From Pseudomonas vanderleydeniana (GTDB lineage Bacteria > Pseudomonadota > Gammaproteobacteria > Pseudomonadales > Pseudomonadaceae), in contig NZ_CP077093.1 in NCBI RefSeq assembly GCF_014268755.2, forward strand, positions 1,600,001 through 1,664,000: 64,000 bases of DNA, read 5' to 3'. The notes under the pieces were generated by a model. It had not been told where the DNA came from. It did not search any database and was given only the letters and a program-made list of their open reading frames with translations. Position 1 is the stretch's first letter; each line of letters begins with the position of its first letter. Made by a program: the position numbers and the translations under genes. Positions 18,435 through 27,099 of this stretch are shown here, piece by piece.

Positions 18435-19812
18435 GCCCGGCAGCCTGCGCTGGCGCCTGCTGTGGAACCTCGCGCTGCTGCTGGTGGTGCTGATGCTCGC
18501 CAGTGGCTGGAGTGCCTACTGGAATGGTCGCGAGGCCGCCGATACCGCCTACGACCGAACCCTGCTGGCCTCGGCCCGCACCATCGCCGCCGGCCTGTCG
18601 CAACGTGACGGCACCCTCAGCGCCGATGTGCCGTACGTCGCGCTCGACACTTTCGCCTACGACAGCGCCGGGCGGATCTACTACCAGGTCAACGACATCC
18701 ACCAGCAGCTGATTTCCGGCTACGAGAACCTGCCACCGCCGCCGCCCGGCACGCCTCGGACCGATGACTATCCAGCCCTGGCGCGGTTCTACGACGCCCA
18801 GTACCGCGGGCAGCCGGTACGGGTGGTGAGCCTGCTCAAGGCGGTCAGCGAACCGAACATGAACGGCATGGCGGAAATCCGCGTGGCCGAGACCGACGAG
18901 GCACGGGTCAACATGGCCCGCAGCCTGATGGCCGATACGTTGCTGCGCCTGGGTATGCTGGCGGTGGGTGCGCTGCTGCTGGTGTGGTTCGCCGTGAGTG
19001 CCGCGTTGCGCCCGCTGGAGCGCTTGCGCGATGCCGTGGAGGAGCGTCAGTCGGATGACCTGCGGCCCCTGCCGCTGGTGCAGGTACAGCGTGAACTGTG
19101 GCCGCTGGTCCGCGCGCTCAACCATTTCACCGAGCGCCTGCGACGGCAGTTCGAACGCCAGGAGCAATTCATCGCCGATGCCGCGCATGAACTGCGCACG
19201 CCCCTGGCAGCCCTCAAGGCGCGGCTGGAGCTGGGGCTGCGGGCCTCGGATGCGGGCACCTGGCGCAGCACCCTGGAAACGGCGGCCCAGGGCACCGATC
19301 GGTTGACCCACCTGGCCAACCAGTTGCTGTCGATGGCCCGTGTGGAGAACGGTGCGCGGGCGATTGCCGAGGGCGGTGCGCAGTTGCTTGACCTGAGCCA
19401 ACTGGCCCGGGAGCTGGGCATGGCGATGGCGCCGCTGGCGCATGCCCGGGGCGTGGCCCTGGCGCTGGAGGCGGACGAACCGGTGTGGTTGCGCGGGGAG
19501 CCGACCCTGCTCAATGAATTGCTCAGCAATCTGGTGGACAACGCCCTGGCCCATACTCCGGCCGGCGGCAATGTGATCCTGCGGGTCAGCGCGCCGGCGG
19601 TACTGGAGGTGGAGGACGACGGACCGGGTATTCCGCTGGAGGAGCGTGACCGGGTGTTCGAGCGTTTCTACCGGCGTAACCAGCAGGGCGTGGGCTCGGG
19701 GCTGGGCCTGGCGATCGTCGGCGAGATCTGTCGCGCACACCTGGCGCAGATCAGCCTGCATGACGGCGAGCAGCGCGGGCTGAAGGTGCGGGTGAGTTTC
19801 ATCGCCGGTTAG
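18427..19812 (+). CDS. tctE: Sensor histidine kinase TctE
   Basis: 461 residues. Membrane spans at about 11-29 and 172-193 bound a periplasmic sensor region of about 140 residues; then the dimerisation box with His254 (DAAHELRTPLAAL), the N box (NLVDNALAHTPAGG), G1 (DDGPGI) and G2 (GSGLGLAIV). It phosphorylates TctD, presumably on sensing tricarboxylates. In P. aeruginosa the citrate porin gene opdH lies between tctC and tctD; here it does not. Confidence 0.93.
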   Translation: MHKPGSLRWRLLWNLALLLVVLMLASGWSAYWNGREAADTAYDRTLLASARTIAAGLSQRDGTLSADVPYVALDTFAYDSAGRIYYQVNDIHQQLISGYENLPPPPPGTPRTDDYPALARFYDAQYRGQPVRVVSLLKAVSEPNMNGMAEIRVAETDEARVNMARSLMADTLLRLGMLAVGALLLVWFAVSAALRPLERLRDAVEERQSDDLRPLPLVQVQRELWPLVRALNHFTERLRRQFERQEQFIADAAHELRTPLAALKARLELGLRASDAGTWRSTLETAAQGTDRLTHLANQLLSMARVENGARAIAEGGAQLLDLSQLARELGMAMAPLAHARGVALALEADEPVWLRGEPTLLNELLSNLVDNALAHTPAGGNVILRVSAPAVLEVEDDGPGIPLEERDRVFERFYRRNQQGVGSGLGLAIVGEICRAHLAQISLHDGEQRGLKVRVSFIAG

Positions 19813-19893
19813 TCAGGGACCGTGCAGGGGGGCGCCGCATCGGCTCCTCCGTGTGGAAGCCGGATTCATCTGCGAACGGAATCCACGGATTCT

Positions 19894-20715
19894 CTAGTTG
19901 AGCATCATTCGCGCATCATTGAGCTTTTCGACCCAGGCCTCGCTCTTCGGGTCCAAGCCCAGTTTTCGGAACGCCGGCAGGCTGGTCGGGTCGACATGGG
20001 CAAGCGCGTGCGCCGTTCCCTGCTGGCAGAACACCGTGGCGATCTGTACCAGGTCGACGTAGTCGACGGTCGCGCTGTCTCGAGCCAGGTCCAGGTATTG
20101 GCCCGGCAACTTGACCAGCCGCTCGGGGAAGTCCCACACCCGTAGCAGCTTGTCGCCGAGGATCGGGTGGATGCTGTCGATCACGTGGTCCAGGCTCAGC
20201 GGGTCGGCGAGCAGTTCGTAGTGATCCTCGGCATAGGTCAGGATCGGTAGCACGCCGATCTGGTGCACGAGCCCGCCAAGGGCCGCCTGGTCCGGCTTGA
20301 GCTGGGTGAAGTCGCGGCACAACACGTAGCAGATCCCGGCAATCTCCAGGCTCTTGCGCCAGACCTCGCGCATCTTCTGCTCCACCACCTCGGAGCGGGC
20401 GTGGAAGATCTGCTCCATCACCAGGCCGATCGCCAGGTTGCTGCTGTAGTTCACCCCCAGCCGGGTGATGGCGGTGTACAGGTCGGTCACTTCGTGGCTG
20501 GCCCGCAGCAATGGGCTGTTGACCACCTTGATCAGGCGCGCCGACAGCGCGGTATCGACACCGATCACCTTGCTCAGGGTACTGACGCTGATTTCCGGAT
20601 CCTCGGCCGCCTCGCGAATCTTCAGGGCGACCTCCGGCAGCGTGGGCAGGACCAGGTCATCGTTATCGATGGCCGTTATCAGGTCGCGTTGGACCTTTTC
20701 CGCCAGCTTGTTCAT
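19894..20715 (-). CDS. HDOD domain protein
   Basis: 273 residues, nearly all one HDOD domain (LPTLPEVALKIREAAEDPEIS, then LSKVIGVDTALSARLIKVVNSPLL). HDOD proteins are HD-phosphohydrolase relatives lacking the metal-binding HD residues and usually act in signalling. The role here is not known. It lies 23 bp from ygfZ on the same strand, as in P. aeruginosa PA0758/PA0759. Confidence 0.85.
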   Translation of the reverse strand: MNKLAEKVQRDLITAIDNDDLVLPTLPEVALKIREAAEDPEISVSTLSKVIGVDTALSARLIKVVNSPLLRASHEVTDLYTAITRLGVNYSSNLAIGLVMEQIFHARSEVVEQKMREVWRKSLEIAGICYVLCRDFTQLKPDQAALGGLVHQIGVLPILTYAEDHYELLADPLSLDHVIDSIHPILGDKLLRVWDFPERLVKLPGQYLDLARDSATVDYVDLVQIATVFCQQGTAHALAHVDPTSLPAFRKLGLDPKSEAWVEKLNDARMMLN

Positions 20716-20738
20716 TCGTGCTCTCTACGGCGGCGTGA

Positions 20739-21680
20739 TCAGCGCTGGATTTCGCGATCGCGGTCCAGTTGATAGGGCAGATCCAGCAATGTCAGGACGG
20801 GACCTTGCAGGTCACCCAGGTGGACAGTGCCTTCTTCGGCGGCTTCGGCCTGCAGGACGGCCAGCAGCTCGATGCCGTCGGCGGTCCTGGCAGCGATCAC
20901 CACTTCGCCGATCGAGCTGTTGTGGGACGGCGAGAACAGTTCCTGGCCGGGTTCAGGCAGTTGCCCGCCGTCCAGCGCCAGGCGGTACAGGCGACGCTTG
21001 AGCTTGCCCAGGTACTGCATGCGCGCGACGATTTCCTGGCCGGTGTAGCAGCCCTTCTTGAAGCTGACGCCACCGACCGCCTGCAGGTTGAGCATCTGCG
21101 GGATGAACAGTTCGCGGGTCTGCGGCATGACCTGGCCGATACCGGCACGAACCTGGCCGAGCAGCCAGGTATTGAGTTCGGCTTCGCGCAGTTGGCTGAC
21201 CAGTTGCGCACGCAGTGTCTCGGCCTGCTCGGCCGGGACCCACAGCTCGCTGCGCCCGGGCGAGACGCGCACGGCGATCAGGCCATTGGCGCGAACCATG
21301 CTGTCGCTCTCGTCGGGCAGTGCCAGGCCGAGGCCGGCCAGGACGGCATCGGCATCGCCGAGGCCGAAGCGGACCCAGCCAGCGCTTTCGTCGGTGAGCT
21401 TGGACTTGGAGAACACCGCGTACTTCTTCAGGTCCGCCAGTTGCGGCTCCAGCAGCTCGCTGGCCATGGCCAGCAGTACCCCGTCGCCTTCGAGCAGGAT
21501 GCGGAAACTCGACTGCATGCGGCCTTTCTGGGTGCAGCGGGCGCCGAGGCTGGCGTGGGTATCACTGAGGTAATTGAGGTTGCAGGTCAATTGGCCTTGC
21601 AGGAACTTGCTGGCGTCGGCGCCGCGGACAGCGAGAACGCCCTCGTGGGAAAGGGTGCAGAAAAAAGCGGAATCGGCCAT
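20739..21680 (-). CDS. ygfZ: Folate-binding YgfZ protein (Fe-S cluster maintenance)
   Basis: 313 residues from the ATG at 21680. The family signature [10 protein letters not shown] lies at 209-218 with Cys211. YgfZ is a GcvT-like tetrahydrofolate-binding protein that helps assembly or repair of certain [4Fe-4S] proteins. It is divergent from sdhE, a pairing kept across gammaproteobacteria. An ATG ten codons further up is possible; neither start has a strong ribosome site. Confidence 0.9.
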   Translation of the reverse strand: MADSAFFCTLSHEGVLAVRGADASKFLQGQLTCNLNYLSDTHASLGARCTQKGRMQSSFRILLEGDGVLLAMASELLEPQLADLKKYAVFSKSKLTDESAGWVRFGLGDADAVLAGLGLALPDESDSMVRANGLIAVRVSPGRSELWVPAEQAETLRAQLVSQLREAELNTWLLGQVRAGIGQVMPQTRELFIPQMLNLQAVGGVSFKKGCYTGQEIVARMQYLGKLKRRLYRLALDGGQLPEPGQELFSPSHNSSIGEVVIAARTADGIELLAVLQAEAAEEGTVHLGDLQGPVLTLLDLPYQLDRDREIQR

Positions 21681-21831
21681 GAGTCTTCGCAGCATGAAAA
21701 GGTCTGGCACACATCATAGAGGGGCGCCCTGGAAATGGATAGTTCACCGAGCGCCGGTCGCTACCGACCAAAGCCGACTGTGCGATGCCGATCAGGCCTG
21801 TATACTTGCGGCCAAATTCGAGGAGTGTTCC

Positions 21832-22086
21832 ATGGTCGAAGATGTAGAACTCAATCGCCTCTACTGGCACAGCCGCCGCGGCATGCTGGAGCTGGACGTG
21901 CTGCTGGTCCCATTCGTCAAGGAGGTGTACCCGCACCTGAACGAGGCCGACCGCGAGTGCTATCGCAATCTGCTCGAGTGCGAGGACCAGGACATGTTCG
22001 GCTGGTTCATGGAGCGCTCCGAGTCGTCGGATCCGGAGCTGCAGCGCATGGTGCGCATGATCCTGGACCGTGTTCAGCCCAAGTAG
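21832..22086 (+). CDS. sdhE: Succinate dehydrogenase flavinylation factor SdhE
   Basis: 84 residues. Contains the conserved RGMLE loop ([13 protein letters not shown]) that contacts the flavoprotein subunit and is needed for covalent FAD attachment to SdhA. The ATG at 21832 has GAGGAG upstream. It overlaps ygfX by 17 nt, so the two are co-translated. Confidence 0.95.
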   Translation: MVEDVELNRLYWHSRRGMLELDVLLVPFVKEVYPHLNEADRECYRNLLECEDQDMFGWFMERSESSDPELQRMVRMILDRVQPK

Positions 22087-22522
22087 TCGCTTCGAATGTC
22101 GCTGGCAGCCCTCACGGCGGTTGCTGGCGGCCTATCTCGGGGCCCTGGGCCTTGCGTTATTGTCATTGTTCCTGCTGGACATTCCGCTCTGGGCAAGCCT
22201 GTCCGGTGCCCTGGCGTGCCTGCTGCATGCCGCCTGGGTCGTGCCGCGACAGATCCTGCTGAACCATTCATCGGCTTTTATCGGTCTGCGCCGGGACGAA
22301 CACGGCTGGCAGCTGTGGAGCCGGGCGGGTGGCTGGCAGCCGGTACGGTTGCGCCGTGACAGCCTGGCGTTGCCCTGGCTGGTGCTGCTGCGCTTTCGGC
22401 TCGAGGGCGAGTGGTGGCCTCGTTCGATTTGCGTGCCCCGTGACGCGCTGGCGCACGATCTGCATCGGCGCCTGCGCGTGCGGCTCAAGTTCAGCCGGCG
22501 TAGGTGGGCGGCACCAGGATAG
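22070..22522 (+). CDS. ygfX: YgfX/CptA family inner-membrane protein
   Basis: 150 residues starting at GTG inside the end of sdhE. Two adjacent hydrophobic segments (about 20-62) and a basic C-terminus ([10 protein letters not shown]) match the YgfX family. In E. coli YgfX was reported as a toxin partner of YgfY; since YgfY is SdhE, the toxin-antitoxin reading is disputed. Its 3' end overlaps the nadB 3' end by 32 bp, tail to tail. Confidence 0.82.
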   Translation: MFSPSSRFECRWQPSRRLLAAYLGALGLALLSLFLLDIPLWASLSGALACLLHAAWVVPRQILLNHSSAFIGLRRDEHGWQLWSRAGGWQPVRLRRDSLALPWLVLLRFRLEGEWWPRSICVPRDALAHDLHRRLRVRLKFSRRRWAAPG

Positions 22523-24107
22523 TGTCCAGGGCCTCGGGCAGCAGGCCCGGGTAGTCGAGGGTGTAGTGCAGGCCCCGGCTTTCCTTGCGCTCCATGGCCG
22601 AGCGGATCATCAACTCGGCCACCTGGGCCAGGTTGCGCAGCTCGATCAGGTCGCGACTGACCTTGTAGTTGCTGTAGAACTCGTCGATCTCGTCCAGTAG
22701 CAGGCGCACCCGGTGCTGGGCCCGCTGCAGGCGCTTGTTGGTGCGCACGATACCCACGTAGTCCCACATGAAGCGCCGCAGCTCGTCCCAGTTGTGGGCG
22801 ATGATCACGTCTTCGTCGGAGTCGGTCACCTGGCTCGCGTCCCAGCTCGGCAGGGCTGCCGGCTGGGCGACGTCCGGCAACTGCCGGAGGATGTCGGCGG
22901 CGGCCGAGCGGGCATAGACGAAACACTCGAGCAGCGAGTTGCTGGCCATGCGGTTGGCGCCATGCAGGCCGGTGAAGCTGGTTTCGCCGATTGCATAAAG
23001 GCCGGGGACATCGGTGCGGCCCTGCTGGTCGACGAGGATGCCGCCGCAGGTGTAGTGCGCCGCGGGTACCACCGGGATCGGCTGGCGAGTGATGTCGATG
23101 GAGAATTCCAGGCAGCGTTCGTACACCGTCGGGAAGTGCGTCTTGATGAAGGCTTCGGGCTTGTGGCTGATGTCCAGGTAGACGCAGTCGATGCCCAGGC
23201 GCTTCATCTCGTGGTCGATGGCACGGGCGACGATGTCCCGTGGCGCCAGCTCCTCACGTGGGTCGAAGCGCGACATGAAGCGCTCGCCATTGGGCAGCTT
23301 GAGGTGGGCGCCTTCGCCGCGCAGGGCCTCGGTGATCAGGAAACTCTTGGCCTGTGGGTGATACAGGCAGGTCGGGTGGAACTGGTTGAACTCCAGGTTC
23401 GCCACCCGGCAGCCCGAGCGCCAGGCCATGGCGATACCATCGCCGCAGGCGCCGTCGGGGTTGCTGGTATAGAGGTAGACCTTGGCTGCGCCACCCGAGG
23501 CGAGGATGGTGAAGCGCGCGCCGTAGGTATCGACCTCGCCGGTGCCGCGATCGAGTACGTAGGCCCCCAGGCAGCGCTCACCTTCCAGGCCCAGGCGTTT
23601 CTCGGTGATCAGGTCGACGGCCACGCGCTGTTCCAGCAGCTCGATGTTCGGGCGCTGCCGGGCCTGTTCCAGCAGGGTCCTGAAGATCGCCGCCCCTGTG
23701 GCATCGGCGGCATGAATGATGCGCCGATGGCTGTGGCCGCCTTCGCGGGTCAGGTGGAACTCGAAGCCGCCGTCGTCGACCTTCGCGTTTTCGTCGCGGG
23801 TAAAGGGCACGCCCTGGTCGATCAGCCACTGGATGGCCTCGCGGCTGTGCTCGACGGTAAAACGGACCGCGTCCTCGTGACACAGGCCACCACCGGCGTT
23901 GAGGGTGTCCTCGACATGCGATTGCACCGTGTCGGCATCATCCAGTACCGCCGCGACCCCTCCCTGGGCCCAGAAGGTCGAACCGTTGGCCAGGTCGCCC
24001 TTGCTCAGCACGGCGATGCGCAGATGGCCCGGCAGGGTCAGGGCCAGGCTCAGCCCGGCGGCGCCGCTGCCAATCACCAGCACATCGTGTTGAAAATGTT
24101 GGCTCAT
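22491..24107 (-). CDS. nadB: L-aspartate oxidase
   Basis: 538 residues. Oxidises L-aspartate to iminoaspartate, first step of de novo NAD synthesis. FAD-binding [11 protein letters not shown] lies at 13-23; the succinate dehydrogenase/fumarate reductase-type active region is seen in [22 protein letters not shown], and [10 protein letters not shown]. The frame stays open upstream to 24302, but the family start is the ATG at 24107. A terminator-like hairpin lies just before this start (see 24121-24145). Confidence 0.95.
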   Translation of the reverse strand: MSQHFQHDVLVIGSGAAGLSLALTLPGHLRIAVLSKGDLANGSTFWAQGGVAAVLDDADTVQSHVEDTLNAGGGLCHEDAVRFTVEHSREAIQWLIDQGVPFTRDENAKVDDGGFEFHLTREGGHSHRRIIHAADATGAAIFRTLLEQARQRPNIELLEQRVAVDLITEKRLGLEGERCLGAYVLDRGTGEVDTYGARFTILASGGAAKVYLYTSNPDGACGDGIAMAWRSGCRVANLEFNQFHPTCLYHPQAKSFLITEALRGEGAHLKLPNGERFMSRFDPREELAPRDIVARAIDHEMKRLGIDCVYLDISHKPEAFIKTHFPTVYERCLEFSIDITRQPIPVVPAAHYTCGGILVDQQGRTDVPGLYAIGETSFTGLHGANRMASNSLLECFVYARSAAADILRQLPDVAQPAALPSWDASQVTDSDEDVIIAHNWDELRRFMWDYVGIVRTNKRLQRAQHRVRLLLDEIDEFYSNYKVSRDLIELRNLAQVAELMIRSAMERKESRGLHYTLDYPGLLPEALDTILVPPTYAG

Positions 24108-24120
24108 CTCAATCAATCCG

Positions 24121-24145
24121 AAAAAAAGCACCGGGTGAACGGTGC
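24121..24145 (-). terminator. Intrinsic terminator-like hairpin in the nadB leader
   Basis: On the minus strand GCACCG, a 6-nt loop and CGGTGC are followed by seven T, ending about 14 nt before the nadB ATG. No other minus-strand gene lies upstream to be terminated, since algU runs the opposite way. It may be an attenuator in the nadB leader. Confidence 0.65.
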
Positions 24146-24392
24146 GTTGGGCCCGGGCAAGCCAGGGCTCGGAACTTGCCACACGGCCCACTGGTAACTG
24201 CTGGGGGGGATCGGCACAATAGCCGGGCCTTCGTGGCATTGTGAAACTACTGCGGGCGGGAAGTGTGCGCCACTCTGGGTCGTCATGCATGCGCTTTTGC
24301 ACGGTAAGACGATGATTTTCCGGCTATAACCAGACTCACGGCGCCTTTGCCCAATTGCAGGGCACAATGCTATTACTTACTACGGTATCCGG

Positions 24393-24414
24393 GAACTTTT
24401 AAAAAGCCCCGGGC
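24393..24414 (+). promoter_or_regulatory. Candidate AlgU-type promoter (distal) of algU
   Basis: GAACTT (24393-24398), 16 nt, then a TCCAT element (from 24415). The AlgU/RpoE consensus is GAACTT-N16/17-TCtga. This is a weaker -10 than the proximal copy. Confidence 0.5.
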
Positions 24415-24587
24415 TCCATAGGCAGGTGCCAGAAAGAAGGGGACAGCGTCGGTTGTCTGCGCAGCCTGACCAAGGGATGCGCCAGCGGATTCGACGACTA
24501 AGATCATTCACGCAGCCGGCCAGGGCCGTACTGCGTTTTTCGTGTGGGTCCCTTTGGCGGACCGCAGGAAACTTGCTTGAAGGGGGA

Positions 24588-24615
24588 GAACTTTTGCCGA
24601 CAGTCCGAGTCTATG
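24588..24615 (+). promoter_or_regulatory. AlgU-type promoter (proximal) of algU
   Basis: GAACTT (24588-24593), exactly 16 nt, then TCTATG (24610-24615), 59 nt before the algU ATG. It fits autoregulation of algU by its own sigma factor, as known in P. aeruginosa. The remainder of the 24146-24673 region shows no gene. Confidence 0.75.
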
Positions 24616-24673
24616 TTTGCAAGCCTGATCGATTAGCAATGGCAACCTCCTTCAAGTCCTATGAGGAGCGTTC

Positions 24674-25255
24674 ATGCTAACCCAGGAAGAGGATCAGCAG
24701 CTGGTCGAGCGCGTGCAACGCGGCGACAGGCGGGCGTTTGATCTGCTCGTGCTGAAATACCAGCACAAAATTCTCGGGTTGATCGTGCGGTTCGTGCACG
24801 ACACCCATGAAGCCCAGGATGTTGCACAGGAAGCGTTTATCAAGGCCTACCGTGCCCTGGGGAATTTTCGCGGTGACAGTGCGTTTTATACCTGGCTGTA
24901 CCGCATCGCCATCAACACGGCGAAGAACTATCTGGTGTCCCGCGGTCGCAGGCCTCCAGACAGTGATGTCAGTTCCGAAGATGCCGAGTTCTACGATGGC
25001 GATCATGGCCTCAAGGATCTCGAATCGCCGGAGCGTGCGTTGCTCCGGGATGAAATCGAAGGCACTGTCCATCGAACCATCCAGCAACTGCCGGAAGATT
25101 TGCGTACAGCGTTAACTTTACGTGAATTCGACGGTCTGAGTTATGAGGACATTGCGGCAGTCATGCAATGTCCGGTGGGCACCGTGCGCTCCCGGATTTT
25201 CCGCGCTCGGGAGGCCATCGACAAAGCCCTGCAACCGTTGTTGCAGGAAACCTGA
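24674..25255 (+). CDS. algU: ECF sigma factor AlgU (RpoE)
   Basis: 193 residues. Region 2 (QKILGLIV-type core around YQHKILGLIVRFVHD, DVAQEAFIKAYRALGNFRG) and region 4 (LPEDLRTALTLREFDGLSYEDIAAVM, GTVRSRIFRAREAI) are complete and match AlgU. It directs envelope stress and alginate genes. It is the first gene of algU-mucA-mucB and is held by the MucA anti-sigma factor. Two GAACTT promoters precede it. Confidence 0.97.
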   Translation: MLTQEEDQQLVERVQRGDRRAFDLLVLKYQHKILGLIVRFVHDTHEAQDVAQEAFIKAYRALGNFRGDSAFYTWLYRIAINTAKNYLVSRGRRPPDSDVSSEDAEFYDGDHGLKDLESPERALLRDEIEGTVHRTIQQLPEDLRTALTLREFDGLSYEDIAAVMQCPVGTVRSRIFRAREAIDKALQPLLQET

Positions 25256-25286
25256 GACAGCGGCGACAGCCAAGAGAGGAACCGTC

Positions 25287-25877
25287 ATGAGTCGTGAAGC
25301 CCTGCAGGAATCGCTGTCCGCGGTGATGGATAACGAAGCGGACGAACTGGAATTGCGTCGAGTGCTCAATGCTCTCGATGATGCCGACACTCGTGCCACC
25401 TGGTCGCGTTATCAGGTCGCCCGGGCGGTGATGCACAAGGATCTGTTGGACCCGCGCCTGGATATCGCTTCGGCTGTCTCGGCGGCGCTGGCCGGCGAAG
25501 ACGTGCCAGCCAAGAGCTCCCGTGGCCCGTGGCGCACCCTCGGCCGCCTGGCCGTGGCCGCTTCGGTGACCATGGCGGTACTGGCCGGCGTGCGTTTCTA
25601 CAACCAGGATGACATTGCTGGCGCCCAGCTGGCCCAGCAGTCGAACCAGCCTGGCCTGGCCGCGCCAACAGCGAAGGGCCCGGCGGTATTGGCCGGCTAT
25701 ACTGAAGGCTCCGAGCCTACCGGGCCGATGGCCAACGGTGTACTGCAACAGGGTCAGACCGGCTGGGATCAGCGCCTGCCAGGCTACCTGCGCCAGCATG
25801 CCCAGCAAGCTGCCTTGAAAGGTACCGAGAGCGCGCTGCCCTACGCTCGTGCCGCCAGCCTGGAAACCGCCAAGTAA
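25287..25877 (+). CDS. mucA: Anti-sigma factor MucA
   Basis: 196 residues, full length compared with 194 in P. aeruginosa. The cytoplasmic AlgU-binding part (SREALQESLSAVMDNEADELE) is followed by a membrane span near 84-102 (LAVAASVTMAVLAGVRF) and a periplasmic domain ending LETAK. There is no truncation of the kind that makes strains mucoid. It follows algU by 31 nt and precedes mucB by 8 nt. Confidence 0.95.
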   Translation: MSREALQESLSAVMDNEADELELRRVLNALDDADTRATWSRYQVARAVMHKDLLDPRLDIASAVSAALAGEDVPAKSSRGPWRTLGRLAVAASVTMAVLAGVRFYNQDDIAGAQLAQQSNQPGLAAPTAKGPAVLAGYTEGSEPTGPMANGVLQQGQTGWDQRLPGYLRQHAQQAALKGTESALPYARAASLETAK

Positions 25878-25885
25878 GGAGGATC

Positions 25886-26854
25886 ATGCGCGCACTACCT
25901 CTTCTAACGCTTGCCCTGGCCGGTGGATTCGCTCTCACCGCCCAGGCCGACGAAGCCCAGGACTGGTTGAACCGTCTTGGGCAAGCCGAGCAACAGCAAA
26001 GCTTCCAGGGCACCTTCGTCTACGAACGCAATGGCAGTTTCTCGACCCACAGTATCTGGCATCTGGTCCAGAACGGTCAGGTTCGCGAACGCCTGCTCCA
26101 GCTCGATGGTTCGGCACAAGAAGTGGTACGCGTCGATGGGCACACCGAGTGTGTCAGCGGCGCGTTGGTCGCGGGGCTCGGCGAGTCGCCCGATGCCCAT
26201 GCCCGCGCACTTGATCCACAGAAACTCAAGACCTGGTACGATATCGCCGTCGTGGGCAAGTCCCGCGTCGCCGGTCGTGCCGCGGTAATCGTCTCCCTGA
26301 CGCCCCGTGATCAGCACCGCTACGGTTTCGAGCTGCATCTGGACCGCCAGACCGGCTTGCCGCTGAAGTCGTTGCTGATCAACGAAAAAGGCCAGTTGCT
26401 CGAACGCTTCCAGTTCACCGAGCTCAACACCACCGACGCCCCCCAGGACAGCCAGTTGCAGGGTGGATCCGAGTGCAAGCCGGTACTCCAGGCCAGCAGC
26501 CAGGCGCAGACCCAGGCGAGCAAGGTTGCCCAGCAATGGCATTCCGATTGGCTGCCACCGGGCTTCGAGCTGGTGAGCAGCTCGGCGCGTACCGATGCAC
26601 AGACCAAAACCCAGGTCAGCAGCCTGATGTATGACGATGGCCTGGCGCGTTTCTCGGTGTTCCTCGAGCCGCTCAACGGCGCCAGCATCGCCGATACCCG
26701 CACCCAGCTGGGGCCTACCGTTGCGGTCTCCCGTCGCCTGACCACCCCGGGTGGGGAAATCATGGTCACGGTGGTCGGGGAGATCCCCATCGGTACTGCC
26801 GAGCGCATCGCCCTGTCGATGCGCGCCGGGGAAGTCCAGGCGGCCAGGCAGTGA
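25886..26854 (+). CDS. mucB: Periplasmic regulator MucB (RseB-like)
   Basis: 322 residues with a Sec signal cleaved after TAQA. The mature protein has the lipoprotein-localisation-like fold of MucB/RseB (QQQSFQGTFVYERNGSFSTHSIWHLVQNG is typical). It binds MucA in the periplasm and shields it from proteolysis. A strong terminator follows at 26981-27009 and mucC is missing. Confidence 0.95.
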   Translation: MRALPLLTLALAGGFALTAQADEAQDWLNRLGQAEQQQSFQGTFVYERNGSFSTHSIWHLVQNGQVRERLLQLDGSAQEVVRVDGHTECVSGALVAGLGESPDAHARALDPQKLKTWYDIAVVGKSRVAGRAAVIVSLTPRDQHRYGFELHLDRQTGLPLKSLLINEKGQLLERFQFTELNTTDAPQDSQLQGGSECKPVLQASSQAQTQASKVAQQWHSDWLPPGFELVSSSARTDAQTKTQVSSLMYDDGLARFSVFLEPLNGASIADTRTQLGPTVAVSRRLTTPGGEIMVTVVGEIPIGTAERIALSMRAGEVQAARQ

Positions 26855-26980
26855 GAGACTGAAGCATGACGCCTGTCGACTCGATCATGCCTTCACCTGG
26901 ACGCTGCCTGGCAGCGGGATCGAGATGCCGCCATGTCTGGTGATCTTTTCTTCCTACAGATAAACCTGAGTTTTCCAATA

Positions 26981-27012
26981 GGTCAGGGCCCATGCGGCCC
27001 TGGCCTTGTTTG
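26981..27012 (+). terminator. Intrinsic terminator between mucB and mucD
   Basis: GGTCAGGGCC and GGCCCTGGCC pair over 10 bp (one G-T wobble) around a 5-nt loop, followed by TTGTTTGTT. It lies 126 nt after the mucB stop and about 90 nt before mucD, so mucD may depend on readthrough or its own promoter. Confidence 0.8.
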
Positions 27013-27099
27013 TTATTTCCGGTCCGTAATCCAGGCTTAATCGTCTTTGGGTTTTATGGTACCTGTCGCTTAACCATGCTCGTTATTCACGGGAGCCGT

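Noticed and set aside
21832..22522. sdhE-ygfX as a toxin-antitoxin pair
   Set aside because: SdhE has a well-supported role in flavinylation, and the linkage with ygfX is a conserved housekeeping arrangement; the toxin claim is disputed.
24108..24302. In-frame N-terminal extension of nadB
   Set aside because: The frame is open but would run through the leader hairpin and give an extra 65 residues not seen in L-aspartate oxidases.
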